This document shows, in pieces, positions 1 to 9,326 of a stretch of DNA of 64,000 nucleotides. The notes under the pieces were generated by a model that was not told the DNA's origin, ran no database searches, and saw only the letters and a program-made list of their open reading frames with translations. Position numbers and translations under genes: made by a program. How positions within the stretch are numbered: the stretch's first letter is position 1; the number at the start of each line of letters is the position of its first letter. Source of the stretch: Serratia inhibens (GTDB lineage: Bacteria > Pseudomonadota > Gammaproteobacteria > Enterobacterales > Enterobacteriaceae); contig NZ_QYYG01000001.1 in assembly GCF_003591175.1 (NCBI RefSeq), positions 124,001 to 188,000 of the forward strand. Direction: 5' to 3'.

Positions 1-822
<822 letters not shown>

Positions 823-928
823 GTCGGTAAACCAATGACTTACCGCAGGCTTCGATTCTCTGGTGTTCGCTCACCTGTTTGTATCCTGTTTCGATCCTGT
901 TGATCTAAACAGGCGGTGAGCTTGACTC

Positions 929-959
929 AACGGGAGGGGAAATTCAACTCTCCCGTTTT
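929..959 (+). terminator. Intrinsic terminator after cysB
   Basis: An 8-bp stem (929-936 with 950-957, AACGGGAG/CTCCCGTT) closes a 13-nt loop and runs into four Ts. The stem sits between cysB and the next gene on the same strand. The rest of 960-1198 holds no convincing gene; it is AT-rich towards its 3' end and ends in a perfect 12-bp palindrome at 1177-1188 just before the next start codon. Confidence 0.6.
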
Positions 960-1198
960 CACCTTTCGTTAGATCGCCTCTTAACCGCGTTGTCGACCAC
1001 GTTACACATCTAGCCACACATTCTCTCTGCCTACCCCTCTAAAACGCTCTCAGGGCGGTTTTGTGCTGTTTTCTGGCTTCAATTGCCTCGAGCATAAGCC
1101 TACAGAGTGAGGGAATTCCTAAAAAAGTTTAACAGTGAAATAATTAAAAAAATCTACATTATCATTATTACCACTACTGTATATACAGAGAAATAACT

Positions 1199-1642
1199 AT
1201 GGCAGATTCTTCCGATATTATTGATGCAACTAACCCTGTTCCCTCATTCCGTTTCACGGTTACCATTGGCGATGATGTGATTCGCTGTAGTTCCGTGAGT
1301 GGATTAGATCAGCAATACGATAGTGTTGACTACCGTGATGGTATGGGGGGATTGTTTCGTGCACAGCTCCCCTCAATTACGCTTTCGCAAGCGGTTTTTC
1401 CGGGTGAGTGCAAATTTTATGAATGGTTATATAACTATGCCAATCACAGCGATGGTAAGAAGGACATATCCATTAGCTTGACCGATGAATCCGGTAAGGT
1501 GCTGTATGTCACATGGAACGTTTTCAACTGCTTTCCTACTGGTATTACGGGGCCGAGTCTGGATGCTTCCAGTAATGAGGTGGTCGTTAAACAGATCACG
1601 CTCAACGCTGATCGTCTGACTGTCGAATGTCACTCAGTCTAA
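1199..1642 (+). CDS. Orphan phage/contractile-injection-system tail-tube-like protein (T4 gp19 fold family)
   Basis: A 147-residue protein with the layout of the T4 gp19-like tail tube family that also includes Afp1/Afp5 and PVC tube proteins. Seen: a short disordered N-terminus ending PVPSFRF, a first strand pair, SVSGLD followed by VDYRDG (the family's usual 'SGL...YREG' block), an FYEWL helix in the middle, then VTWNVFNCFPTGITGPSLDA and a closing strand rich in valine. Length matches tube subunits (about 145-165 aa). No sheath, baseplate, spike or ATPase gene is nearby, so it stands alone between cysB and acnA. Base composition looks lower in GC than its neighbours, which suggests transfer. 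No clear Shine-Dalgarno. Role unknown; it may be a remnant or a domesticated tube/Hcp-like protein. The family call is from recalled motifs, not a search. Confidence 0.7.
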   Translation: MADSSDIIDATNPVPSFRFTVTIGDDVIRCSSVSGLDQQYDSVDYRDGMGGLFRAQLPSITLSQAVFPGECKFYEWLYNYANHSDGKKDISISLTDESGKVLYVTWNVFNCFPTGITGPSLDASSNEVVVKQITLNADRLTVECHSV

Positions 1643-1845
1643 TAGTGGGAGCAGAGTGCGTCGCCTTATCCGGCCGCGTTTTGGGTGACGATAAAGCGCA
1701 ATACCAGTTTAGCTGCGGCGGGATCGGCGAATTGGCGAAACTTTGCCGCGTTCTCCAGTCTATAGACACCCAGCATGAGTTTCCAAAATTGTCCGGTCAA
1801 ATTGGACAGGGAAAAATGCGTTATCGCCGTGCCGCCCGTGTGTAG
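1627..1845 (+). CDS. Small hypothetical protein overlapping the tail-tube gene
   Basis: A 72-residue ORF whose ATG lies 16 bp inside the end of the tail-tube gene, in another frame; this fits translational coupling, and no independent ribosome binding site is visible. The product is polar, with two cysteines close together in the middle (FSC...LCRV) and a basic C-terminus (MRYRRAARV). I do not recognise a family. The overlap and shared strand suggest that, if real, it is co-made with the tube-like protein. It could also be a chance ORF. Confidence 0.4.
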   Translation: MSLSLIVGAECVALSGRVLGDDKAQYQFSCGGIGELAKLCRVLQSIDTQHEFPKLSGQIGQGKMRYRRAARV

Positions 1846-1933
1846 GGATGTATACAGTTACGGTCCTTCAGTACATGATTTAGCCGCAGGCGTGAGTGTT
1901 TTCCGCCGTTGATTGCTTCTGCCTATCGTTCTG

Positions 1934-1959
1934 ATCAAAACGTGTTGTTATCAAAACGT
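1934..1959 (+). promoter_or_regulatory. Direct repeat in the acnA promoter region
   Basis: The 10-mer ATCAAAACGT occurs at 1934-1943 and again at 1950-1959, a 16-bp period, about 80 bp before acnA. The second copy runs into GTTAATT, which resembles part of an ArcA-type direct repeat. Which protein binds, if any, cannot be told from the sequence. Confidence 0.3.
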
Positions 1960-2036
1960 TAATTCTTCTATGTGGTATCTTTAAACAAGACCTCAGTGAT
2001 TACCCTGTTTTAGTCATAATAAGAAATGGAGGAGCT

Positions 2037-4709
2037 ATGTCGTCCGATCTTAGAGAAACGAGTCTGGATAAGCTGGTTGCGCTGAACAGCGAGTATTACT
2101 ACTACAGTCTGCCGTTGGCGGCGAAACAGTTGGGAGATATCGACCGGCTGCCAAAATCGATGAAAGTGCTGTTGGAAAACCTGCTGCGCCATGTGGATGG
2201 CGATACCGTGCAGGTTGATGATCTGAAAGCCATAGTCGATTGGTTGCAAACCGGCCATGCCGATCGCGAAATTGCCTACCGCCCGGCGCGCGTGTTGATG
2301 CAGGACTTTACCGGCGTGCCTGCGGTGGTAGATCTGGCCGCCATGCGCGAAGCGGTGCAGCGGTTGGGGGGCAATGTTGACCAGGTTAATCCGCTGTCGC
2401 CGGTTGATCTGGTGATTGACCACTCGGTCACCGTGGATGAGTTCGGTGACGACGATGCGTTTGAAGAAAACGTGCGTATCGAAATGGAGCGCAATCACGA
2501 GCGCTACACTTTCCTGCGTTGGGGGCAGAAAGCCTTCAACCGCTTCCGCGTGGTACCGCCGGGCACCGGCATCTGCCATCAGGTTAACCTGGAATACCTC
2601 GGCCAGACGGTGTGGCATACCGACGAAAGCGGCAGGCATGTTGCCTATCCGGACACCCTGGTCGGCACCGACTCTCATACCACCATGATTAACGGTCTGG
2701 GCATTCTCGGTTGGGGCGTTGGCGGTATCGAAGCCGAAGCGGCGATGCTTGGTCAACCGGTATCCATGCTGATCCCGGACGTGGTGGGTTTCAAGCTGAC
2801 GGGCAAACTCGGCGAAGGCATCACCGCCACAGATCTGGTGTTGACGGTAACCCAAATGCTGCGTAAGCATGGCGTGGTAGGTAAATTCGTTGAATTCTAC
2901 GGCGACGGGCTGGCCAGCCTGCCGCTGGCCGATCGGGCGACCATCGCCAACATGTCGCCGGAGTTTGGCGCCACCTGCGGTTTCTTCCCGGTGGATGAAG
3001 TCACACTCGGGTACATGAAGTTGAGCGGCCGCAGCGATGAGCAAATAGCGCTGGTGGAAGCCTACGCCAAAGTGCAGGGCATGTGGCGCCACCCTGGCGA
3101 TGAACCGGTGTTTACCAGCACGCTGGCGCTGGATATGTCGACGGTAGTGGCCAGCCTCGCCGGGCCGAAACGCCCGCAGGATCGCGTGGCGTTGCCGGAT
3201 GTGCCGAGGGCGTTTAATGCCGCAACCGAGTTGGATATCGGCAGCCAAAAGGGCAAGTCGGAATTTAAAACCTTTACTCTCAGTGGTCAGGAACACGAAC
3301 TGCACAATGGCGCGGTAGTGATTGCAGCGATCACTTCATGCACCAATACCTCCAATCCCAGCGTAATGATGGCCGCCGGCCTGCTGGCGAAGAATGCGGT
3401 GAAGAAAGGATTGCGGACCAAGCCTTGGGTGAAGACTTCGCTGGCACCTGGTTCCAAGGTGGTCACCGACTATTTCGACAGCGCCAAGCTGACGCCATAC
3501 CTTGAAGAGCTGGGTTTTAATCTGGTGGGCTATGGGTGTACCACCTGTATCGGCAACTCCGGGCCATTGCCTGAGCCCATCGAGCAAGCTATCAAAGAGG
3601 GCGATCTTACCGTGGGTGCGGTGCTGTCGGGTAACCGCAACTTCGAAGGGCGCATCCACCCGCTGGTGAAAACCAACTGGCTGGCCTCGCCGCCGCTGGT
3701 GGTGGCCTATGCGCTGGCAGGCAGCATGAAGGTTGATTTGACCAACGAGCCGCTAGGTGATGGCCGCGATGGCAAGCCGGTTTATCTGAAGGATATCTGG
3801 CCGAGTAGCCAGGACATCGCTCTGGCGGTGGAACAGGTCCGCACCGAAATGTTCCACAAGGAATATGGCGCGGTGTTTGATGGTGACGCCAATTGGCAGG
3901 CAATTCAGGTTGCCGGTTCGGCCACTTACCAGTGGCAGGCTGACTCCACCTATATTCGCCACCCACCGTTCTTCAGCACCATGCAGGCGAAACCGGACCC
4001 GGTACAGGATATCAGGAATGCGCGCATTCTTGCGATTCTGGCGGATTCCGTGACGACCGACCATATATCCCCGGCGGGGAATATCAAGCGCGACAGCCCG
4101 GCGGGGCGCTACCTGAGCGATCGCGGTGTCGCGGCCCAGGACTTTAACTCATACGGCTCGCGCCGCGGTAACCATGAGGTGATGATGCGCGGCACCTTTG
4201 CCAATATCCGCATCCGCAACGAAATGGTGCCGGGAATTGAAGGGGGTTACACTCGCCATATTCCTTCGCAAAATCAGCTGTCGATCTACGACGCCGCTAT
4301 GCAGTATCAGCAGGAGCAGGTACCGCTGGCGGTCATTGCCGGGAAAGAGTACGGTTCCGGCTCCAGCCGCGACTGGGCGGCGAAGGGGCCGCGCCTGCTG
4401 GGGGTTCGGGTGGTGATTGCCGAGTCCTTTGAGCGTATCCATCGCTCGAACCTGATCGGTATGGGCATTCTGCCACTGGAGTTCCCGGTAGGCGTCAACC
4501 GCAAAACGCTGGGGCTGAGCGGGGATGAGCAGATCAGCGTCAGTGGTTTGCAAACGCTGAAACCGGGGCAGAGGGTACCGGTGCATATCACCTACGCGGA
4601 CGGTCGCCAGGAAGTGGTTAATACGCGTTGCCGCATCGATACCGGCAATGAGCTGACCTACTACGAGAACGACGGCATCCTGCACTATGTAATCAGGAAA
4701 ATGTTGTAA
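2037..4709 (+). CDS. acnA: Aconitate hydratase A
   Basis: Stress-type aconitase that converts citrate to isocitrate in the cytoplasm and can bind mRNA as an apoprotein. 890 residues against 891 in E. coli AcnA. The three [4Fe-4S] ligand cysteines are present at residues 435 (TSCTNT), 501 and 504 (GCTTC), exactly the E. coli positions. The swivel domain follows, with TTDHISPAG and the KEYGSGSSRDWAAKG segment carrying active-site residues. Start chosen because a strong GGAGG-type ribosome binding site lies 5-10 bases before the ATG. Transcribed alone; it faces ribA across a shared terminator. In E. coli the gene is induced by oxidative stress and in stationary phase. Confidence 0.98.
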   Translation: MSSDLRETSLDKLVALNSEYYYYSLPLAAKQLGDIDRLPKSMKVLLENLLRHVDGDTVQVDDLKAIVDWLQTGHADREIAYRPARVLMQDFTGVPAVVDLAAMREAVQRLGGNVDQVNPLSPVDLVIDHSVTVDEFGDDDAFEENVRIEMERNHERYTFLRWGQKAFNRFRVVPPGTGICHQVNLEYLGQTVWHTDESGRHVAYPDTLVGTDSHTTMINGLGILGWGVGGIEAEAAMLGQPVSMLIPDVVGFKLTGKLGEGITATDLVLTVTQMLRKHGVVGKFVEFYGDGLASLPLADRATIANMSPEFGATCGFFPVDEVTLGYMKLSGRSDEQIALVEAYAKVQGMWRHPGDEPVFTSTLALDMSTVVASLAGPKRPQDRVALPDVPRAFNAATELDIGSQKGKSEFKTFTLSGQEHELHNGAVVIAAITSCTNTSNPSVMMAAGLLAKNAVKKGLRTKPWVKTSLAPGSKVVTDYFDSAKLTPYLEELGFNLVGYGCTTCIGNSGPLPEPIEQAIKEGDLTVGAVLSGNRNFEGRIHPLVKTNWLASPPLVVAYALAGSMKVDLTNEPLGDGRDGKPVYLKDIWPSSQDIALAVEQVRTEMFHKEYGAVFDGDANWQAIQVAGSATYQWQADSTYIRHPPFFSTMQAKPDPVQDIRNARILAILADSVTTDHISPAGNIKRDSPAGRYLSDRGVAAQDFNSYGSRRGNHEVMMRGTFANIRIRNEMVPGIEGGYTRHIPSQNQLSIYDAAMQYQQEQVPLAVIAGKEYGSGSSRDWAAKGPRLLGVRVVIAESFERIHRSNLIGMGILPLEFPVGVNRKTLGLSGDEQISVSGLQTLKPGQRVPVHITYADGRQEVVNTRCRIDTGNELTYYENDGILHYVIRKML

Positions 4710-4727
4710 GAATGCGGTAATAAAAAA

Positions 4728-4756
4728 GGGCGCCTTTGATGGCGCCCTGATTTTTT
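4728..4756. terminator. Bidirectional terminator between acnA and ribA
   Basis: GGGCGCC at 4728-4734 pairs with GGCGCCC at 4741-4747 over a 6-nt loop. It is flanked by six As before and six Ts after, so it can stop both the acnA transcript (+) and the ribA transcript (-). Confidence 0.85.
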
Positions 4757-4766
4757 CGAAAGGGCA

Positions 4767-5360
4767 TTACTTCTGGTCCAGCAAATGGCCCATTTTGGCG
4801 GCTTTGGTCGCAAGGTAGCGTTCATTTTTTGGATTGCGGCCGACGATCAAGGGTACGCGCTCGGTGATGTTGATTCCCGCCTCGGTCAAGATCTCAACCT
4901 TTTTCGGGTTGTTGGTCAACAAACGCACCGCGTCCACGCCCAGCAATTTGAACATGTCCGCACACAGGGTGAAATCACGTTCGTCAGCGGCAAAGCCGAG
5001 TTGATGGTTGGCTTCTACGGTATCGGCGCCCTTGTCCTGCAGGGCATAAGCGCGGATCTTGTTCAGCAAACCGATATTGCGACCTTCCTGGCGGTGGTAG
5101 AGCAGGATGCCGCGGCCTTCTTCTGCGATATGTTCCAGCGCGGCCTCCAGCTGAAAACCGCAGTCGCAGCGCAGGCTGAATAACGCATCGCCGGTCAGGC
5201 ATTCAGAATGTACGCGTGAGAGTACCGGCGTCGCGCCGGCAATATCACCGAAGACCAGCGCCAGATGATCGTGCCCGGTAGCCAGTTCTTCGAATCCTAC
5301 CATCAGGAAATCGCCCCAAGGTGTTGGCAGTTTTGCCTCTGCCACCCGTTTAAGCTGCAT
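4767..5360 (-). CDS. ribA: GTP cyclohydrolase II
   Basis: First committed step of riboflavin synthesis: opens GTP to 2,5-diamino-6-ribosylamino-4(3H)-pyrimidinone 5'-phosphate, releasing formate and pyrophosphate. 197 residues (E. coli 196). Zinc ligands are visible as C-x10-C-x-C in [16 protein letters not shown], and the [11 protein letters not shown] loop carries catalytic residues. The frame extends 19 codons upstream, but the start at [10 protein letters not shown] is the family's start. Stands alone, convergent with acnA. Confidence 0.97.
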   Translation of the reverse strand: MQLKRVAEAKLPTPWGDFLMVGFEELATGHDHLALVFGDIAGATPVLSRVHSECLTGDALFSLRCDCGFQLEAALEHIAEEGRGILLYHRQEGRNIGLLNKIRAYALQDKGADTVEANHQLGFAADERDFTLCADMFKLLGVDAVRLLTNNPKKVEILTEAGINITERVPLIVGRNPKNERYLATKAAKMGHLLDQK

Positions 5361-5638
5361 GTTGCTCTCCACAAACACATCCGATTCAATCATTGTTGCG
5401 CATCCTACGTCCGACACAGTGACCTGACCAGTATTAAAACGCGCAACGACGATCTCTATTTCGTTAATTATCGGCTATTTTGCCATAACTTCTTGCCCTG
5501 CGGTGCTCATCAAACCAGCATCCGGCGTTTTCAGCCCATTATTATTGCGACAGGTTTTTTATCTGTTTAATTTTTCGAGTGTTATCGATATTGCAAGATT
5601 GTTACACTGGCCCTTGGCTTAAACAAAGGGAACGTGGA

Positions 5639-6409
5639 ATGTTTGAGATAGCAAAACGCACGGCAGCGGGGGCGATAGTGCTGTTGCTGATGCCGCTGGC
5701 CGTGTGGTTATCCGGCTGGCAATGGCGGCCGGGCGGTAACGAACAGTTGCTGAGAGGCCTTTATTGGGTGACCGAAACCGTGACCTCGCCGTGGGGGATT
5801 ATCACCAGCGTCATTCTCTCCGCCTGGTTTCTTTGGTGTCTGCGCTTTCGTCTCAAGGCGGCCATCGGCCTGGTCATTTTACTCTCTGCTGCGGTATTGA
5901 TTGGCCAGGGCGTAAAATCACTGATCAAGGATCGGGTACAGGAACCGCGGCCGTTTGTCGTCTGGCTGGAGCAGAACCATGGCGTGGACGGTAAATACTT
6001 TTACTCGCTGCATCGCAAAGAGCGCAGCGCGCTGGTAGCGGAACAGTTGCGGGATCAGCCGCTGGTGCCCGTTTGGCTGAGCAAGCACTGGCAGTTTGAA
6101 ACCGGCTTCGCCTTCCCTTCAGGACATACAATGTTTGCCGCCACCTGGGCGTTGCTGGGAGTGGGGCTACTGTGGCCGCGCCGCCATTACAAAACCGTCG
6201 CGTTGCTGATGCTGTGGGCAACCGGCGTGATGGGCAGCCGCTTGCTGCTGGGCATGCACTGGCCGCGCGATCTGGCAATGGCGACATTGATCAGTTGGCT
6301 GCTGGTGACGATCGCTTGCTGGCTGGCGCAACGTTGGTTTGGTCCGCTGACGTTGCCTCCTCAGGAGCGACAGGAAATGGTGGAAAGAACGTCCGGCAGG
6401 AAACATTAG
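5639..6409 (+). CDS. pgpB: Phosphatidylglycerophosphatase B / undecaprenyl pyrophosphate phosphatase
   Basis: Inner-membrane PAP2-family lipid phosphatase acting on phosphatidylglycerophosphate, phosphatidate and undecaprenyl pyrophosphate. 256 residues, with the three PAP2 signature blocks in order: KDRVQEPRPF, FPSGHT and SRLLLGMHWPRD. Several hydrophobic segments, the first near the N-terminus. Start chosen at MFEIAKRTAAG, preceded by AAAGGGA, because the E. coli protein begins there; an in-frame ATG 20 codons upstream is less likely. A GC-rich hairpin lies at 6429-6448 after the gene without a good T-run. Confidence 0.95.
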   Translation: MFEIAKRTAAGAIVLLLMPLAVWLSGWQWRPGGNEQLLRGLYWVTETVTSPWGIITSVILSAWFLWCLRFRLKAAIGLVILLSAAVLIGQGVKSLIKDRVQEPRPFVVWLEQNHGVDGKYFYSLHRKERSALVAEQLRDQPLVPVWLSKHWQFETGFAFPSGHTMFAATWALLGVGLLWPRRHYKTVALLMLWATGVMGSRLLLGMHWPRDLAMATLISWLLVTIACWLAQRWFGPLTLPPQERQEMVERTSGRKH

Positions 6410-6660
6410 GTGACACAGTCACTTATCACGGCGCCGGGCAGGCGCCGTATTAATCTCTTACATTCGCCAGTCATTGCAATTCCCGTGGCAGCCCCCATAT
6501 CTTTATAAATTCATTATTTTGAGAAGCTTTCTCATTAATTCCCTTGGGGGCGCCATTTACTGACGAATATGCCGGCAGATATCTGGTTTTATCGTGCAGC
6601 AGGGTTTCCCAGGCACGATGGGAAATGCTAACTTAATGAGAGGGACGCCACGCATTGGCA

Positions 6661-6717
6661 TATACCTTTCGTCTTTCGAGTCGCCGCCAGGCGGCAACTT
6701 GAAATACATCGGGTATA
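6661..6717. repeat. Intergenic imperfect palindrome (57 bp), repeat-element-like
   Basis: Two 28-nt arms (6661-6688 and 6690-6717) are inverted copies with about 21 of 28 positions matching, around a central A. The outer ends read TATACC and GGTATA and the tip is GCCGCC/GGCGGC. Intergenic elements with TATACC...CGTCTTTC-type ends are common in Serratia and Yersinia as far as I recall. The right end supplies a TATAAT-like hexamer upstream of lapA. The surrounding interval 6410-6752 contains no gene that I can support. Confidence 0.55.
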
Positions 6718-6752
6718 ATTCATCCGATTAACTCGGCATCGCGGGAAAGAAT

Positions 6753-7055
6753 GTGAAATATTTGCTGATTTTTTTGTTGGTTCTGGTGGTTTTCGTGATT
6801 TCTGTCACGTTGGGCGCGCATAACGATCAGGTCGTGAGTTTTAATTACCTGGTTGCGCAGGGCGATTACCGTATATCGACCCTGTTGGCTGCGTTGTTTG
6901 GCGCCGGTTTTGTTCTCGGTTGGGTCATTTGTGGCCTGTTCTATCTGCGCACCCGTATTGCGCTGGGGCGAGCCGAACGCAAAATCAAGAGACTGGAACT
7001 GCAGCTTGAACAACCTGCTGAGCCGGCAGCTCAGTCTGTTGTCAGCAAGGAATAA
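6753..7055 (+). CDS. lapA: LapA, inner-membrane partner in LPS assembly
   Basis: Small inner-membrane protein of 100 residues (E. coli YciS/LapA 102) with two membrane segments: residues about 1-20 and 42-65, followed by a charged amphipathic C-terminal stretch (GRAERKIKRLELQLEQ). Works with LapB in controlling LpxC and coupling LPS synthesis to export. The start codon is GTG; the ATG two bases upstream is followed immediately by a stop. The gap to lapB is only 6 bp, so the two form an operon. Confidence 0.92.
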   Translation: MKYLLIFLLVLVVFVISVTLGAHNDQVVSFNYLVAQGDYRISTLLAALFGAGFVLGWVICGLFYLRTRIALGRAERKIKRLELQLEQPAEPAAQSVVSKE

Positions 7056-7061
7056 TCTTCT

Positions 7062-8231
7062 ATGTTAGAGCTGTTGTTTCTGTTGCTGCCCGTGGCTGCC
7101 GCGTACGGTTGGTACATGGGGCGCAGAAGTGCTCAACAGGATAAACAACAGGAAGCCAACCGTCTGTCGCGTGAGTACGTGGCCGGGGTGAACTTCCTGC
7201 TTTCCAATCAACAGGATAAAGCGGTCGATCTGTTCCTCGATATGTTGAAAGAGGATAGCACCACCGTTGAGGCCCATCTGACGCTGGGTAACCTGTTCCG
7301 CTCGCGCGGCGAGGTCGACCGCGCAATACGCATCCATCAGGCGCTGATGGAAAGCGCTTCTCTGACCTTCGAACAACGTCTGCTGGCGGTGCAACAGCTG
7401 GGGCGCGATTATATGGCCGCCGGCATGTACGATCGTGCGGAAGACATGTTCGGCCAGTTGGTCGGCGAAGAGGATTTCCGCATCTCGGCGCTGCAGCAAT
7501 TGCTGGTGATCCACCAGGCAACCAGCGACTGGCTGAAAGCGATCGACGTGGCGGAAAGACTGGTCAAGCTGGGTAAAGACAAACAACGTATAGAGATCGC
7601 GCATTTCTACTGTGAGCTGGCGCTACAGGCAATGGGTAGTGACGATCTTGATAAGGCGATGAGCCTGCTGAAACGCGCGGCCTCGGCGGATAAACAGTGC
7701 GCCCGTGTGTCGATTATGTTCGGTCGCATCTATATGGCCCAGGCTGAATACGCCAAAGCGGTCGAGTCTCTGCAGCGGGTGCTGAATCAGGATAAAGAGC
7801 TGGTTAGCGAAACTTTGCCCATGCTGCACGAATGTTATCAACATTTGGAAAATCAGCAGGACTGGGCGGAGTTCCTCAAGCGTTGCGTGGAGGAAAATAC
7901 GGGTGCCACCGCCGAGCTGATGCTGGCGGAGATCATTGAACTGCACGAAGGGCGCGACGTCGTTCAGGTATATATCAACCGTCAATTACAACGCCATCCG
8001 ACCATGCGCGTGTTTTACCGCCTGATGGATTACCACCTGGCGGACGCCGAAGATGGGCGGGCAAAAGAGAGCTTGCTGTTGCTGCGGGACATGGTGGGTG
8101 AGCAAATCCGTACCAAACCGCGCTATCGTTGCCATAAATGCGGTTTTACCGCGCATTCACTGTATTGGCATTGCCCGTCGTGCCGGGCCTGGGCGTCGGT
8201 TAAGCCGATTCGAGGGCTGGATGGGCAATAA
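7062..8231 (+). CDS. lapB: LapB, TPR/rubredoxin regulator of LpxC degradation
   Basis: Membrane-anchored cytoplasmic protein that presents LpxC to FtsH and so limits LPS synthesis. 389 residues, the same as E. coli. N-terminal membrane anchor (about 1-20), nine or so tetratricopeptide repeats through the middle, and a C-terminal rubredoxin-like metal knuckle with two C-x2-C pairs (CHKCGF...HCPSC). Co-transcribed with lapA and ended by a strong terminator. Confidence 0.96.
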   Translation: MLELLFLLLPVAAAYGWYMGRRSAQQDKQQEANRLSREYVAGVNFLLSNQQDKAVDLFLDMLKEDSTTVEAHLTLGNLFRSRGEVDRAIRIHQALMESASLTFEQRLLAVQQLGRDYMAAGMYDRAEDMFGQLVGEEDFRISALQQLLVIHQATSDWLKAIDVAERLVKLGKDKQRIEIAHFYCELALQAMGSDDLDKAMSLLKRAASADKQCARVSIMFGRIYMAQAEYAKAVESLQRVLNQDKELVSETLPMLHECYQHLENQQDWAEFLKRCVEENTGATAELMLAEIIELHEGRDVVQVYINRQLQRHPTMRVFYRLMDYHLADAEDGRAKESLLLLRDMVGEQIRTKPRYRCHKCGFTAHSLYWHCPSCRAWASVKPIRGLDGQ

Positions 8232-8235
8232 AAAA

Positions 8236-8259
8236 CGGGGCGATAATCGCCCCGTTTTT
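8236..8259. terminator. Terminator after lapB, shared with the convergent gene
   Basis: CGGGGCGA (8236-8243) pairs with TCGCCCCG (8247-8254) over a 3-nt loop. Five Ts follow and a run of As precedes the stem, so it can act on both strands. Confidence 0.85.
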
Positions 8260-8273
8260 CGTAGTAAACGGAA

Positions 8274-8570
8274 TTACTTTTTCTTGCCGGCTTTCACGCC
8301 GCCTTTCAGCAACTGACGCAGTTTCTTCAATTCTTTCTGATTCAGAGGCTGCTCGATTTCCTCTTCAATCCCCTGATTATCAATTTCGCCGTGGTGCAGC
8401 TCATCCGATTTTTTAGCGGATTTTTCCGCTTTAACCGGCGCGTCGAAGCTGCTTTCAAGGCGTTGACATACCTCAGCGCTCAGCGAGAGTTGATTCTCGG
8501 CGGCGATAGCACGAATTTTCTCTTTGAGTTCCAGAGGGATTTTGATGGTTAGTGTAGATATCTCGCTCAT
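8274..8570 (-). CDS. Arc-like ribbon-helix-helix small protein, function unknown
   Basis: 98 residues. The first half (STLTIKIPLELKEKIRAIAAENQLSLSAEVCQRLESSF) has the strand-helix-helix pattern of Arc/MetJ-type DNA-binding proteins that act as dimers. The second half is highly charged: an acidic stretch (IEEEIEQ) and a lysine-rich C-terminus. No toxin gene is adjacent, so an antitoxin role is not supported. It is convergent with lapB and shares its terminator; the upstream 170 bp hold no other gene. Probably a small regulator; the target is unknown. Confidence 0.65.
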   Translation of the reverse strand: MSEISTLTIKIPLELKEKIRAIAAENQLSLSAEVCQRLESSFDAPVKAEKSAKKSDELHHGEIDNQGIEEEIEQPLNQKELKKLRQLLKGGVKAGKKK

Positions 8571-8737
8571 TTTGAAGCCTTTCTGCGGGAAGATACCTTC
8601 AAGCTAAGCCAGTAATGAGTAAGAGTCTAGGGTGTAATAAAAATTTAATATTTATGTAACATTGAGGTGCGGGAATAATGAACGGAACGGCGGGGAAATA
8701 GGCAGAGCCCGGCGTACCGGGCCTCTGGCGAAGAAAC

Positions 8738-8998
8738 TTATTTGTAGATGACAGCGGTACCGCTCAGCAGGTTGTTACCACCGGCGGAGATAATGCGGTA
8801 GCTGCTGGCGCCCTGGGCTTCGGCTTTGGCTGCCAGTTTGGCTTCCAGGCCGCTCAGGGTCGTCGCGTGGCCTGCGGAGACTACACCGGCAGGAGCCAGG
8901 TCGTTGGCCTGTTGCAAATTGACCGGTTCAGCGGCGAAAGTCGCGAAAGAGGTCAGGGCGATGGCGGTAGCGGCTGCAAAATATTTGATGGTTTTCAT
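8738..8998 (-). CDS. YdgH/BhsA/McbA-like (DUF1471) periplasmic protein
   Basis: 86 residues with a signal peptide cleaved near residue 22 (SFATFAA) and one DUF1471 domain, recognised by the SxxEAKLAAKAEAQGASSYRIIS block and the terminal GTAVIYK. Members of this family in E. coli (BhsA, McbA, YhcN) are small stress-induced envelope proteins. A Shine-Dalgarno GGAGTCACCC-type sequence lies before the ATG. Single-gene unit; the exact family member cannot be named. Confidence 0.8.
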   Translation of the reverse strand: MKTIKYFAAATAIALTSFATFAAEPVNLQQANDLAPAGVVSAGHATTLSGLEAKLAAKAEAQGASSYRIISAGGNNLLSGTAVIYK

Positions 8999-9326
8999 GG
9001 GTGACTCCAGTCAGTTCGTTTAGGTTGGAAGCAGTTCGCTTCCGATGTGTTGAATAATAAAGCATCCGTACGGATTTAAAATCTGATAATGCTGAGCATC
9101 TTATTCAAAATATCTGATTGATAATTTACGCATCTTTACGGCGCTTTACGCAGCCTGCGCTATTGGTTTTGGGGCTTTGTTGACGCTTGATGACGAACGA
9201 TGGATTAACATTACTTAACGGCAGGGTGCGCTGTGGCTGGGATTTCTGCCGGCCGGCATGTAGAATGCGGCGGTCAGTTTGGTGGGTTGTTACCTGGTCA
9301 TGTCCATTTTAAAGAAGGTAGAAGAA

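Noticed and set aside
1177-1188. LexA-like palindrome CTGTATATACAG before the tail-tube gene
   Set aside because: The half-sites CTG and CAG are separated by 6 bases, not the 10 needed for the enterobacterial LexA box, so SOS control is not supported.
2010-3305. 431-codon minus-strand ORF
   Set aside because: It lies wholly antisense to acnA, which has full-length family similarity and metal-ligand cysteines; the ORF is a composition shadow.
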